From Stenotrophobium sp050739895 (lineage in GTDB: Bacteria; Pseudomonadota; Gammaproteobacteria; Nevskiales; Nevskiaceae): DNA of 64,000 nucleotides. The stretch is taken from positions 1 to 64,000 of the forward strand of contig JBOICK010000040.1 of assembly GCA_050739895.1 (NCBI GenBank), given 5' to 3'. Made by a program: the position numbers and the translations under genes. The notes below the pieces were generated by a model. That model was not told where the DNA came from. It made no database searches and worked only from the letters and a program-made list of their open reading frames with translations. The number at the start of each line of letters is the position of its first letter. Position 1 is the first letter of the stretch. This document shows positions 54,955 to 63,880 of the stretch, piece after piece.

Positions 54955-56235
54955 TTACTGGATCGCGCTATGCAGCACGATGCCTTCAACCAAGGGCTGA
55001 GTCACGAGACCCAGCAGTTGCAGAAATTTCTCCAAATCATTGGCGGGGGCATTGGCAATATAGATCATGTCACCGTCACGCATCGCAAAGTTGCTACCGA
55101 GAAAATAGCTGTTGATGCGATTCAAATCGAGCCGATAGACTACGGGAACCATCGCATCCGATAATGGAGCGGCTGACGATTGATCTGTGGACGATGCATC
55201 AGTGGCTTTGACGAGTTCACTGGCAATCGCCTTGGGTTCTTTGCGGAACAGGAACACCCCGCGTGGATCAGCACGTAAATCCTGCAATCCACCCGCCTTT
55301 GCAACTGCCTCGATCAGATTGAGATGAGTCGCATCGAAGTTGATCTGAGCATTTCTGCCAGCAGCGCCGAAAGCGGTAAATGTTTCAGGCTGACGGGTCA
55401 GGCAGAGAATGTCACCGGGGTGAAGAAACACGTTTTCACTGCTATCACTGAGTATTTGCGTCAATGGCACACTCCGTGTGATGCCATTTCGCGTCAAACT
55501 CACCTGAGTGTCATAGGTCGCAGCGCGGACTCCGCCCGCTACCGCCAATACATCCAGCAAGCGATCGCCATGCGGAGACAGGGGAATTCGACCGCCACCT
55601 ACGCCTTCCCCAACCACAGTCACGGCTCCAGACACACTCCGAGCAAGGACCACGAGTACTTGCGGATTTGCAGCCTTTCCCGCCAGTGCCGCCTTGATCG
55701 TATTCTGAATTTGTAAAAGTGTCTGCCCAGCAACCTGGACGCGGCCAGCAAACGGAATGGTGATGCCCCCGTCACTGCTCACTGTCTGATCTGGCAGTAC
55801 CGCACCATGCGCACCTGCTGACTCGTGCTGACTTGGAATCGAGGCAAACAAAGGTTGGGCTCCGGCTTCCCAGATCGTTATTGCCAGCACATCGCCCGGA
55901 CCTATCAGCAACTCAGGTGCCGATGTGCTGTCCCCAAAGCTTTTGGCCAAACTAACATCGGAACGTTGATTCAGCACCTTGATAGTGTTTTGTGTGACAT
56001 CAACCAGGTCAAACGAGTTGTTCTTGTGATCGAATTGAGACTGATCCTCGACATCGCTCCGTAATGGGCCGGCACCTGGAATAAAAACGCAACCGCCAAG
56101 CATTGCCGCACAAATCGCAAAAAACGAGATGCGCAGAACTGAACTGAAACCTAACCACTTGAGCCCGGATTGAACTGGCATATTTGATAATTTTTTTGGC
56201 ATGCGAATGGATTGTATAGTGGATTTTGTCATCAC
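54955..56235 (-). CDS. kpsD: Capsule export outer-membrane lipoprotein, KpsD/Wza type
   Basis: A 426-residue polysaccharide export protein forming the outer-membrane exit. The signal peptide ends in lipobox LGGC, and the mature protein has the Poly_export domain (LLIGPGDVLAITIWEAGAQPLF) followed by SLBB-type segments (VTVVGEGVGGGRIPL and FTAFGAAGRNAQINFD). It lies between the KpsE-type gene and a glycosyltransferase gene and overlaps the latter by four bases. Of the three in-frame ATGs near the start I use the first. Confidence 0.92.
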   Translation of the reverse strand: MMTKSTIQSIRMPKKLSNMPVQSGLKWLGFSSVLRISFFAICAAMLGGCVFIPGAGPLRSDVEDQSQFDHKNNSFDLVDVTQNTIKVLNQRSDVSLAKSFGDSTSAPELLIGPGDVLAITIWEAGAQPLFASIPSQHESAGAHGAVLPDQTVSSDGGITIPFAGRVQVAGQTLLQIQNTIKAALAGKAANPQVLVVLARSVSGAVTVVGEGVGGGRIPLSPHGDRLLDVLAVAGGVRAATYDTQVSLTRNGITRSVPLTQILSDSSENVFLHPGDILCLTRQPETFTAFGAAGRNAQINFDATHLNLIEAVAKAGGLQDLRADPRGVFLFRKEPKAIASELVKATDASSTDQSSAAPLSDAMVPVVYRLDLNRINSYFLGSNFAMRDGDMIYIANAPANDLEKFLQLLGLVTQPLVEGIVLHSAIQ

Positions 56236-57566
56236 CTAACTGCGGCCTCATACAACAGTGTCTTTGCTCTAGAAAAATGAGCCTCCCAGTCAGGGGCGCG
56301 AAAATTTTGGAGCTGTCTCAACTGACTTTCCCGTCGCTGAGAATGCTCCATTGCGTAGTCCTTCATTGCTTGCAGCCACCCGGGTGGATCAAACGGACTT
56401 AGATATTCTGCGTATGGTCCAGCCACCTCCCGATGAGCCGGAATGTCTGAAGCGATCACCGGGGTTCTTGATGCCAGTGCCTCCACCACTGGAAGACTAA
56501 AGCCTTCAGCAAATGACGGGCAGAGCAGGGCACGCGCACTGCGCAGCAGTGCACCCACTTCCGCATCGCTCAAGCCACCACATTCCACAATATGTCTTGA
56601 AAACGCTATGGGCTCATCCAGAGATTTAAACACCTGACGATTTTCCCAACCTCGCCTTCCCAGGACGACCAGCCGCGGAACGGTCGCATCTCCGGTAGCG
56701 ATCCAGTGCGCCCATGACTGCAGTAGCAGTTTGTGGTTCTTGCGGGGCTCTATGGTGCCGAGTATGACGAAATAAGGCGCAGCCGGCTGCACCTCAGCCG
56801 GCCCTTCTACACGGGTAAAACGAGATTCGACTCCCAGTGGCAGGACGCTGATTGGTGGAACGCGACGCTGACATCCATAGAGATAGTCAGCAAGCGTGGA
56901 TCGCGTAGATTCGGAATTGACCAACACACGGCGTGCATACTTGCTGATAGTCGCCAGCCGGGCAGCATGGCGGATGGGTTCCTTGGGCCGATTAAACTCA
57001 GGAAACTCGATTGGAATCAGGTCATGCACGAAAAACACCGCTCCGATCTGCGTGGTGCGCAACCAATTTGCAACCGTTTTGCGATCAAGACGGCCGTGAG
57101 AGGTATTGAGATAAACGGATGGCAGAGACTGTAGCTGCCCTCTTGAACGCTCCATAAGCAGCATATCGCGCGCACTTTTCAGCTTTAGCCAGAATAATCT
57201 CTTGCGTTCGCCATATGAAAGTTCGGTCGGTATCACCTCCAATACTGGGCACGGTGTACCTAGTGGCGAACCCAGCCATTGCGCAAGACTCTTGAATAAG
57301 GGACTCGAACCAACCACAGACGTCTCGGATAACTGCCATTGCCGTATCTTCTTGGCAATTAATCCGTCGGCTTGCTGGCGACTGAGTAATTTTGCCCCAA
57401 ATACGTCGAATGTTATTAGTCGCAAATCAAAATCAGGCGCTACCGACAGGGCTTTGACATATGCCAGGTCAACGCGGTCAATACCAGTCGGTGTTGCATT
57501 GCCTCGCGACAATAATCGTGTGGCATCGAAATATATCCGCACGCTGGGTGATCTCGCCTCGTTCAT
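56232..57566 (-). CDS. Family 4 glycosyltransferase
   Basis: A 444-residue GT-B enzyme. The C-terminal donor domain has PYFVILGTIEPRKNHKLLLQSW and the E-x7-E-type motif LCPSFAEGFSLPVVEALASRTPVIASD. It opens with RIYFDATRLLSRGNATPTGIDRVDLAYVKAL, seen in transferases that act on capsule or O-antigen chains. The exact sugar is unknown. It sits 105 bp after the KpsC-like gene. Confidence 0.85.
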   Translation of the reverse strand: MNEARSPSVRIYFDATRLLSRGNATPTGIDRVDLAYVKALSVAPDFDLRLITFDVFGAKLLSRQQADGLIAKKIRQWQLSETSVVGSSPLFKSLAQWLGSPLGTPCPVLEVIPTELSYGERKRLFWLKLKSARDMLLMERSRGQLQSLPSVYLNTSHGRLDRKTVANWLRTTQIGAVFFVHDLIPIEFPEFNRPKEPIRHAARLATISKYARRVLVNSESTRSTLADYLYGCQRRVPPISVLPLGVESRFTRVEGPAEVQPAAPYFVILGTIEPRKNHKLLLQSWAHWIATGDATVPRLVVLGRRGWENRQVFKSLDEPIAFSRHIVECGGLSDAEVGALLRSARALLCPSFAEGFSLPVVEALASRTPVIASDIPAHREVAGPYAEYLSPFDPPGWLQAMKDYAMEHSQRRESQLRQLQNFRAPDWEAHFSRAKTLLYEAAVR

Positions 57567-57671
57567 ACGTCTGCCTCAACTCTCATTTGTGAGAGCTTGC
57601 GGCTGGCAAATAAATAAACTGAGTCATCGTTAGACTGCATTGGCAGCATGCATGGATGTCCAGAGCTTCAA

Positions 57672-58760
57672 TCATTTTTGGCGTAAGGCTCGCGCAGAGC
57701 CCCATGAGCGGTAAAGCCCGCAACTCAATCGTGTAATGCGCTGCAACAAGCCCTTCTGGCTAGATAGCTTTACTGAGTCAAACTGGGCCAGATAGTTGGC
57801 CACCTCCTCTACCTGACATGGATGAAGGGTTTGTGGATGCACGTAATCGGGATAACAAATAAGTACGCCGGCAACCAACTCGTCGAGAGTAAGGCGTCGC
57901 TTTCTTCGAGGAAGCGGAAATCGGTCGCCGGTCAGTCCCCAACCGCTATAGAAAGGCTGTCCCCACAACGTCACTGGAATACCACGCAACAATGCTTCGA
58001 AACCCAGCAGGGAAGTCATTGTATGAACCGTGTCAATCTGCGCAAACAGTGCAGCGGGTGAAACACCGTGTGCTATCTGATTGGCGTAAATCAGGACATC
58101 TGCATCCGCAATTCTTCCCAATCGGGCGCCTGCTTCCGTGTCGGGGTGCGGCTTGTAGACGATCCACGCAGCGGGATGAGCTTCACGTACCCGCTGTAAT
58201 AGCTGCAAATTTGTACGCACTTCAGGGGACCCCAAGCGTACCGATGCATCATCCTCGACTTGGCCGGGCACCAGTAATTTCTGCCGTCCCTCGCCCAAAA
58301 CTTTGAATGACCCCCTTGAACCGACGTTGTATTTTGTCAGCCCTCTGCATACCAGCATTTCGCGCAAGTGTGCCGCGCGCGCTTGCAACTCAATATCAAA
58401 ATCATTGTTTTGCAGTATCTGCTCGAGTCTAGACGTCTTGTTGGGATCAAAATAAATACCCACTGGGTCAATCACCAGTGATGCCCCGCCAAAGTGGTTA
58501 GATCCCAACCCGACAGATCGGAGGAAGCCATCTTCGATACGTACGATCTTGGCGCTCTGCTTTGCAGCAACCCGGACTAAATCTGCGGGTTCACGTGCAG
58601 CCCAAACGACAATATCTCCGCCATGCCTTGCCTGGTTCCGTAAAGCTTCGGCTACGGAACCTGCATAGTGAAGCACTCCATATCGACCACTCAGAAAACA
58701 ATCGATTTGCCAGCGTTTCCAGGGCTTTATTCCGATAATCTCAGCGTGTATCGTACTCAA
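57672..58760 (-). CDS. Single-module KpsC-like Kdo-transferase
   Basis: A 362-residue Capsule_synth protein, first gene of the right operon. Conserved features are RIEDGFLRSVGLGS, GLTKYNVG, LVPGQVEDDASVRLGS, YKPHPDTEAG and the HTMTSLLGFEALLRGIPVTLWGQPFY segment. Full KpsC has two such modules in about 670 residues that alternately build the beta-2,4/beta-2,7 Kdo linker. Only one module is present here, so the linker may be shorter or a second enzyme may lie elsewhere. Confidence 0.82.
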   Translation of the reverse strand: MSTIHAEIIGIKPWKRWQIDCFLSGRYGVLHYAGSVAEALRNQARHGGDIVVWAAREPADLVRVAAKQSAKIVRIEDGFLRSVGLGSNHFGGASLVIDPVGIYFDPNKTSRLEQILQNNDFDIELQARAAHLREMLVCRGLTKYNVGSRGSFKVLGEGRQKLLVPGQVEDDASVRLGSPEVRTNLQLLQRVREAHPAAWIVYKPHPDTEAGARLGRIADADVLIYANQIAHGVSPAALFAQIDTVHTMTSLLGFEALLRGIPVTLWGQPFYSGWGLTGDRFPLPRRKRRLTLDELVAGVLICYPDYVHPQTLHPCQVEEVANYLAQFDSVKLSSQKGLLQRITRLSCGLYRSWGSARALRQK

Positions 58761-58895
58761 GAATCGGCACTCATAAGGTCCGGGCTGACCAGCATTTGCA
58801 CTTTACACACTCCGAATCATCAATCGCTTTATCTGCGGAAAAAATCTTACCTTCGAACCTGGCGTTCACTATCTATAGGCGCATTCAAGACTGAC

Positions 58896-59078
58896 AAGCT
58901 TGAAAATCTGCTAAATGTACTCGAAGCCGTTGAATCCACCGGCGCCATCCCGTACACTCGCGCGCTCGCTGAACGGTACTCCCGCGAAGCAGAAAGTGCG
59001 TTGGAGCAAGTTCCCGACTCTCCATATAAAGATGCGCTGATCAGTCTGGCCCGCGGCAACGGCAGCCGCAATAGCTGA
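58896..59078 (+). pseudogene. Fragment: ispB 3' end (diverged copy)
   Basis: Encodes the last 60 residues of IspB plus stop, starting KLENLLNVLEAVESTGAIP and ending ISLARGNGSRNS. My hand alignment with 37478-37660 gives 37 mismatches in 183 bp, no gaps, many at third codon positions. Sequence similarity stops just upstream of the AAGCTT at 58896. An open frame extending further upstream runs antisense into the KpsC-like gene and is not credible. Confidence 0.85.
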
Positions 59079-59087
59079 TTCGATTTA

Positions 59088-59164
59088 CGGGGCGTAGCTC
59101 AGCTTGGTAGAGCGCTTGCTTCGGGAGCAAGAGGTCGCAGGTTCGAATCCTGTCGCCCCGACCA
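59088..59164 (+). tRNA. tRNA-Pro (anticodon CGG)
   Basis: A 77-nt cloverleaf: acceptor CGGGGCG / CGCCCCG, D arm GCTC...GAGC, anticodon stem CTTGC / GCAAG with loop TTCGGGA (anticodon CGG), T arm GCAGG-TTCGAAT-CCTGT, discriminator A and encoded CCA. It starts 9 bp after the ispB fragment and forms the right boundary of the capsule locus. Confidence 0.97.
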
Positions 59165-59228
59165 ATATTCCTGATATTATTCAAGTAGTTGGGATATTTC
59201 GATTTGTGATTGGTTTTCAACGATTTTT

Positions 59229-59255
59229 CCTGTGACGCGTCTGTGCCGTCACAGG
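59229..59255. other. Hairpin CCTGTGACG/CGTCACAGG in tRNA downstream region
   Basis: A perfect 9-bp stem with 9-base loop 65 bp after tRNA-Pro, preceded but not followed by a T-run, so not a standard terminator in the tRNA direction. The rest of 59165-59434 shows no gene. Confidence 0.4.
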
Positions 59256-59434
59256 GACAGATCACTTCTACTTCTTATTTTTTCTGTCGAATTGTCGACG
59301 GAATTCGCGTTGCCGATTTCTACGCGTGTCAGCGCACTGCCTCGTCCACGACGTATTCAGCGATTTGATCAAGATCGCATTCGAAGAATGGGAACTGCAA
59401 AGGGCTGGGGAAAGCCAAAGCGCTTTGTTTCGGT

Positions 59435-61114
59435 TTAGCTTTCCCAGATGACTTTCTGCCTGGCCTTGAACCAGGGTGCGACCCTGGGTTCGTAGCGCGC
59501 CTCGATCACATTGCGCTTGATCTTCATGGTGGGAGTGAGAAGGCCGTTGTCGATGGTCCATGATTCCTTCATGACCACCATGAACTCCATCTGCTCGTGC
59601 GGGTCCAGTGTGCTGTTGGTCTCATCGATCAAAGACTTGAATTCGCTGGTGAGTGCTTCACGAATTTCACTGTTGCCCAAATTTTTGAGCGCATCTTCAG
59701 AAAGCAGCACCAATGCGAAGGTGGCTGGCTGGTTGGCGCCGCCGACGCACACACACTCGATCTTGGGATGTGCAGCAATCTTGTTTTCGATCGGCACCGG
59801 GGCGACATATTTGCCCTTGCTGGTCTTGAACAGTTCCTTAACCCGACCGGTGATGCGCAGCCGACCCTGTGCGTCGATTTCTCCCATGTCTCCGGTTTTG
59901 AAGAAACCATCGGCCGTGTAGCACTCGGCGGTTTTTTCCGGCTCTTTGTAGTAGCCCATCATCTGCCCCGGGCTCTTGACTTGAATCTCGCTGGTGTCTG
60001 CCGCGATGCGACATTCGACACCCTTGTTGGCGTGGCCGACGTAGCCGATGCGGGCGGCACCGGGTAGCGTGAAGTGCGAGTAGGCCATGTTTTCGCTCAT
60101 GCCGTAGGCCTCCAGCAACTCCAGCCCCAGGCCGCGATACCAGGCGATGGTCGGTGGCGGTAGTGGTGCAGCACCGGTCAGTGCGATGCGAACGTCCTGC
60201 AGCCCCAGTTGTTCGAGGATCTTGCGTTTGACTCTGCGGCCGAGGATCGGGATGCGGAAAAGTATGTTCTGTTTTTTCTCCGGCAGCTTGCTGGTCACGC
60301 CCTGCTGGAACTTGGTCCAGAGCCGTGGCACCGAGAAAAAGATGGTGGGTCGTGCACGCCTCAGGTCGGTGACGAATGTCGCCAGCGACTCGGCGAAGAA
60401 AACCCGGAAGCCGTAGTAGGTGGAGTTGTTCTCCACCACCAGACGTTCAGCGACATGCGCCAGCGGCAGGTAGGACAGCATCCGATCAGTCTCGTCGGCG
60501 TCGGCAATGTCACTCATCAGGGTGCCGCAGACATTGAAGGAGCGGAAACTCTGCATCACGCCCTTGGGCTGGCCGGTGCTGCCTGAGGTGTAGACGATGG
60601 TCGCCATCTCGTCGAGATCGCGTTCGGGTTCGCCCTGCAGTGGCAGGTTGCGCGAGATCAGATCGTCCCAGTTCTGGCCTTCGGTCTCGGGCGCCAGCGG
60701 CAGGGTGATCACCGGCATGCTCGCGGGCACACCGGGTTTCATCAGGTGCCAGTCATCGAGCTTGCCGATGAACAGCAGACGCGATTCGCTGTGCTCGAGG
60801 ATGTAGCGCACGGTGTCGGCGTTGAGTGTCGGATACAGCGGCACGGTGACGTGGCCCGCCATCCAGATCGCCCAGTCAGTCATGATCCAGTGCGCGGTGT
60901 TCTTGCCCAGGATCGCAACCTGACTGCGCGGCGGCAGATTGAGTGACTGCAGATGTGAGGCCATGCGCCGTACCTGGTCCATGATCTGCGACCAGGTGTA
61001 GTCCACCACCCGACCGCCACCCACAGGCTGCGTGAAATGCACGGTCTGGGCACGATTTTTTTCCCAGTAGTACAGACAGGAGAGCGGGGTGCGATTGGCA
61101 AGGTCCGGAATCAT
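59435..61114 (-). CDS. Long-chain acyl-CoA synthetase (AMP-forming)
   Basis: A 559-residue ligase activating a fatty acid to its CoA ester through an acyl-adenylate. It has the AMP-binding P-loop YTSGSTGQPKGVM, the LLEAYGMSE motif, FKTGDMGEIDAQGRLRITGR and a C-terminal domain with TSKGKYVAPVPIENK, the pattern of bacterial FAA1-type long-chain synthetases rather than short-chain enzymes. Transcribed alone. A perfect 18-bp palindrome lies 55 bp upstream of its start. Confidence 0.9.
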   Translation of the reverse strand: MIPDLANRTPLSCLYYWEKNRAQTVHFTQPVGGGRVVDYTWSQIMDQVRRMASHLQSLNLPPRSQVAILGKNTAHWIMTDWAIWMAGHVTVPLYPTLNADTVRYILEHSESRLLFIGKLDDWHLMKPGVPASMPVITLPLAPETEGQNWDDLISRNLPLQGEPERDLDEMATIVYTSGSTGQPKGVMQSFRSFNVCGTLMSDIADADETDRMLSYLPLAHVAERLVVENNSTYYGFRVFFAESLATFVTDLRRARPTIFFSVPRLWTKFQQGVTSKLPEKKQNILFRIPILGRRVKRKILEQLGLQDVRIALTGAAPLPPPTIAWYRGLGLELLEAYGMSENMAYSHFTLPGAARIGYVGHANKGVECRIAADTSEIQVKSPGQMMGYYKEPEKTAECYTADGFFKTGDMGEIDAQGRLRITGRVKELFKTSKGKYVAPVPIENKIAAHPKIECVCVGGANQPATFALVLLSEDALKNLGNSEIREALTSEFKSLIDETNSTLDPHEQMEFMVVMKESWTIDNGLLTPTMKIKRNVIEARYEPRVAPWFKARQKVIWES

Positions 61115-61168
61115 GCAGTGGTCTTCCTTTTGTGTTTCGCTGAGGAACTGGCGTATGCGGTGGCGCGA

Positions 61169-61186
61169 CTCGCCATATATGGCGAG
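61169..61186. promoter_or_regulatory. Perfect 18-bp palindrome, candidate operator
   Basis: CTCGCCATATATGGCGAG is fully self-complementary, 9 bp per half, located 55-72 bp upstream of the acyl-CoA synthetase ATG, where a TetR- or GntR-type fatty-acid regulator would be expected to bind. Confidence 0.5.
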
Positions 61187-61440
61187 ATAAACCCGATCAT
61201 TGCTGCGGTTGCCGTATCAGGGTAAGCAGGCGTGATACTACCGCGGTCGAACAGTTAGTGTCGTAATCAGGGCGTGTCGATATCTGCGGTAAACCTTACA
61301 ACATCGCGTGGCGGTTTGGGCAATGCCCAGAATCAACAGGCTTGTTGCGACAAGGCTGGTTTATTGCAGCAGGCAATGACTCGCTTGCATTCACGCTTCA
61401 CAAGGTCAGATCAACCCTGACAGCGGCTGTGAATCGCTGC
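61187..61440. other. Intergenic stretch, nothing further recognised
   Basis: About 250 bp between the palindrome and element copy G, with no open frame, terminator or repeat that I can support. Confidence 0.5.
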
Positions 61441-61545
61441 CCGCTGTAGGGCTTTGCATCATGGAGACTGTTACTATATATCGTATAAATATAAAATAAA
61501 TTAATAAATAAAAACAATCTTCCAGACAGGAAGCATCACAGCGGA
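61441..61545. repeat. 105-bp AT-core hairpin element, copy G
   Basis: Runs from CCCGCT to AGCGGA, ending 17 bp beyond the stop of the hydrolase gene. GCTT (61452-61455) faces AAGC (61531-61534); their midpoint 61493 equals the element midpoint. The core 61471-61518 is almost all A and T. Confidence 0.82.
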
Positions 61546-61562
61546 GGCATGTCTGCGGCGGA

Positions 61563-63311
61563 TCAGTTCAACGTTGATACATTGCCCAGCACCGGCAACT
61601 GCACGCTGCCGGAAACGTTGACCGTGGGCAGCAGCGGGTTGCGCGCGATGATCAGCGGGTACTGCGTCAGCGCTTGTCCGGCAATCACCAGCGAAAGCTG
61701 GTCGCCGGCGTTGAGCTTCACGCCGATGCCGTTGAGTTGCAGGGTCTGTGTGCCGAAGCCGCGTACCGGACGGATCTGGTCGCCGAGGATTTCAAGCGCG
61801 GCAGGTACCGCGCCGGCACGGCTGACGCCGACCGAAACATAGATGATCGCATCATTGCTGCTCACGCCCAGCGGCAGTCCGGCCGGCAGCGCCGGCGTGG
61901 CGTTGGGATCGGCCAGGGTCAGCGTCGCGGTGGGAATGCCGGCGACGACCGTGGTGGTGGTGGCGGTATACAGCGGCACGGTCATCGGCACCGGCGCCAG
62001 TTCCGGCACTGCGGTGACGGCAATCGGCACGCTGTTGCTGCCGCCGACCGGCACGCTATTGACGACCACGCCTTCGCCGCTGGTGCCGAGATTGATGCAG
62101 GTGTTGGGCATCGTGGCGAGCTGCGCGATGGCGGCCGGGTCCTGCTTGAGCTTGGCATCGAACCAGAGCCTGGTCAGCGCGTCGGCGACATACGGTCCGC
62201 AGCGGTAATCGTCGGACAGGCCCGGCGCGCCGGTGGGCAACAGGCCTTCGTTGGTCGGCGCAAGGCCGGCGCCGGCCGGCAACACATGACCGATAACGTA
62301 GGTGTACAGGCGCACGTCGCCGCCGGATGCGCTCAGACAGTCGTAGTTGGCCTTCGCCTCATTGAGGTTGAACAGCGCGTCGGACATGCCTTGCAGGAGC
62401 AGTACATCGACTTTGGGTGGATGTGTCGCCGGGCGCTTGCCCGGTTGCGTCACGCCTTCGCAGAAATAGGCATTGCTGTGATAGTGCAGATACGCGTAAT
62501 CGGATGCAGTAAAAACATTGTTCTCGAGACCATCTTCGAGCACGCCCAGAGCTGCCGGGTCCATGCCGCCTTCACCAGTGGCGAGGCTGTCTTCGCCCAG
62601 TGCGGTGAGCGCGAGTCCGTAGCCCGATTTCGGCACGCCGCCGGAACCCAGGCTGTAGCCGAGTTCATACGGCGAAATCGCCGGCGCCATCGCCTTGAGA
62701 CGGTGACGCGGGTCGATGTTGTTGAGCAGGTACTGGTACATGCCGCCATAGGAGCCGCCGTAGGAGCCCAGCACCATGCCGGGGTTGCCGCTGGCGTCAG
62801 GGCGGTACATCACCCAGTTCAGATTGACCTCGGCCCAGTCGACGATCTTGATCAGGTTGGGCCCGTCATGATCGGGGTCCATGATCGTCACGGTGCCGCC
62901 GCTCTGGCCGAAGCCGTGCTGGTCGAACGAGATCACGCCATAACCGGCATTGGTGTACTGCGCGGTGGTCTGGATGTCTGCCAGCGGCGTGCCAGCAGGC
63001 GCCTCCACATCACGCAGCGCCGCGTTTTCGCGCACCAGGCCGAAGCCGGGGCCGTTGAGCAGCAGCGGATAGGTCTGGCCGCCGACCAAAGTGCTGGGCT
63101 CGTGAACGGTGAAGGCGATGTTGCCGTCGGCGCCGGGAATATTGACGTCGTAGCTGACACCGGCGCGCGAGGTGCCGACGGCGGGGCCGGGCTGGCCTTG
63201 CCCATCCGGCGCAGGTAGCGGCGGTAGCGCAGCGGAGTTGACGGAACTGCTGCTGCCACAGCCGGCCAGCAGCAAGGCGGCACAGAATGCAATGATCGGG
63301 ATGCGCAGCAT
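61563..63311 (-). CDS. Secreted alpha/beta-hydrolase lipoprotein, CocE/S15-like
   Basis: A 582-residue protein with a lipoprotein signal peptide (lipobox LAGC, Cys18). The hydrolase domain contains GYGVISFDQHGFGQSGG, a GSYGGSYGG nucleophile elbow and later GHVLPAGAG-type text with a candidate catalytic His. The C-terminal 130 residues are strand-rich with NGIGVKLNAGDQLSLVIAG, like the jelly-roll domain of X-Pro dipeptidyl-peptidase/CocE hydrolases. It probably cleaves an ester or peptide bond at the cell surface or in the periplasm; substrate unknown. Confidence 0.72.
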   Translation of the reverse strand: MLRIPIIAFCAALLLAGCGSSSSVNSAALPPLPAPDGQGQPGPAVGTSRAGVSYDVNIPGADGNIAFTVHEPSTLVGGQTYPLLLNGPGFGLVRENAALRDVEAPAGTPLADIQTTAQYTNAGYGVISFDQHGFGQSGGTVTIMDPDHDGPNLIKIVDWAEVNLNWVMYRPDASGNPGMVLGSYGGSYGGMYQYLLNNIDPRHRLKAMAPAISPYELGYSLGSGGVPKSGYGLALTALGEDSLATGEGGMDPAALGVLEDGLENNVFTASDYAYLHYHSNAYFCEGVTQPGKRPATHPPKVDVLLLQGMSDALFNLNEAKANYDCLSASGGDVRLYTYVIGHVLPAGAGLAPTNEGLLPTGAPGLSDDYRCGPYVADALTRLWFDAKLKQDPAAIAQLATMPNTCINLGTSGEGVVVNSVPVGGSNSVPIAVTAVPELAPVPMTVPLYTATTTTVVAGIPTATLTLADPNATPALPAGLPLGVSSNDAIIYVSVGVSRAGAVPAALEILGDQIRPVRGFGTQTLQLNGIGVKLNAGDQLSLVIAGQALTQYPLIIARNPLLPTVNVSGSVQLPVLGNVSTLN

Positions 63312-63392
63312 TGTGCACTCTCCTCTATTTGTGCCGGGCCTTGATTGACGTTAAAAATTTACACTTGAATGCTGCGCAGCGTCCAGACGCAA

Positions 63393-63869
63393 TCAATTCT
63401 TCCTGTTGCCCGCAATGTAAGCATCCAGCGCCTTGGCGGCGTTTGCGCGGATCTTGTTCTGCAGAAGGCCGGTGCCGCCGAGCAGTTTGCCGGTCAGCCC
63501 CAGCGCCTGTCCGGCCCAGTGGTGCAGGTCGAAGTCGTCGCGGTGCTGCCAGATCAGTCCGTCGCGAAATTCGAAACGCGCTTCGATGATGTTGTGCACC
63601 GGCCGGCCGCTGCCGCTGAAGGTGTACCACGCCTCCCAGTGCGCGCGGCCGTGCAGGGCATCGGCCTGCACATCGCGAAATTCCACGCGCAGATCCTTGC
63701 CGCGTTCGCACAGCATCCGCCACATGGCGCAAGCGCGGGCGCCCTTGAGTCCCTGAAACACGGCGTCGGTGAACACCACTTCCGGGTGATAACAGGCGGT
63801 CATGGCAGCGGCGTTGAGCCGCTGGAGCCCTTCGTAGAAACCGGTGATGAGAGTCGCCTGCTGGTTCAT
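63393..63869 (-). CDS. NTF2-like (SnoaL-type) protein
   Basis: A 158-residue cone-fold protein of the nuclear transport factor 2/SnoaL group, recognised by FYEGLQRLNAAAMTACYHPEVVFTD, WEAWYTFSGSGRPVHNIIEARFEF and a final FDLHHW. Members include small isomerases and polyketide cyclases as well as binding proteins; no catalytic assignment is possible. GGAGAAA precedes the ATG, and that site is directly adjacent to element copy H. Paired with the hydrolase gene, same strand. Confidence 0.78.
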   Translation of the reverse strand: MNQQATLITGFYEGLQRLNAAAMTACYHPEVVFTDAVFQGLKGARACAMWRMLCERGKDLRVEFRDVQADALHGRAHWEAWYTFSGSGRPVHNIIEARFEFRDGLIWQHRDDFDLHHWAGQALGLTGKLLGGTGLLQNKIRANAAKALDAYIAGNRKN

Positions 63870-63880
63870 GATTTTCTCCG

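Larger units (their letters stand above)
37661..59087. other. Capsule biosynthesis and export locus between ispB and tRNA-Pro
   Basis: Two converging operons, + strand 37856-47454 and - strand 58760-47462, meet with a 7-bp gap. Together they encode an ABC-type capsule exporter, Kdo-linker transferases, galactofuranose synthesis and transfer, a phosphotransferase, methyltransferases and glycosyltransferases. The base composition is visibly less GC-rich than the flanks. None of the 105-106-bp AT-core elements found elsewhere in the window lies inside it. The right edge carries a fragment of the ispB 3' end. This suggests acquisition or exchange as a block. Confidence 0.75.

Noticed and set aside
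58668..59078. A 136-codon gene containing the ispB tail
   Set aside because: The first 75 codons are antisense to the start of the KpsC-like gene and have no ribosome-binding site; only the 3' 60 codons are homologous to IspB.
59229..59255. Hairpin after tRNA-Pro as its terminator
   Set aside because: The T-run precedes rather than follows the stem in the tRNA's direction.
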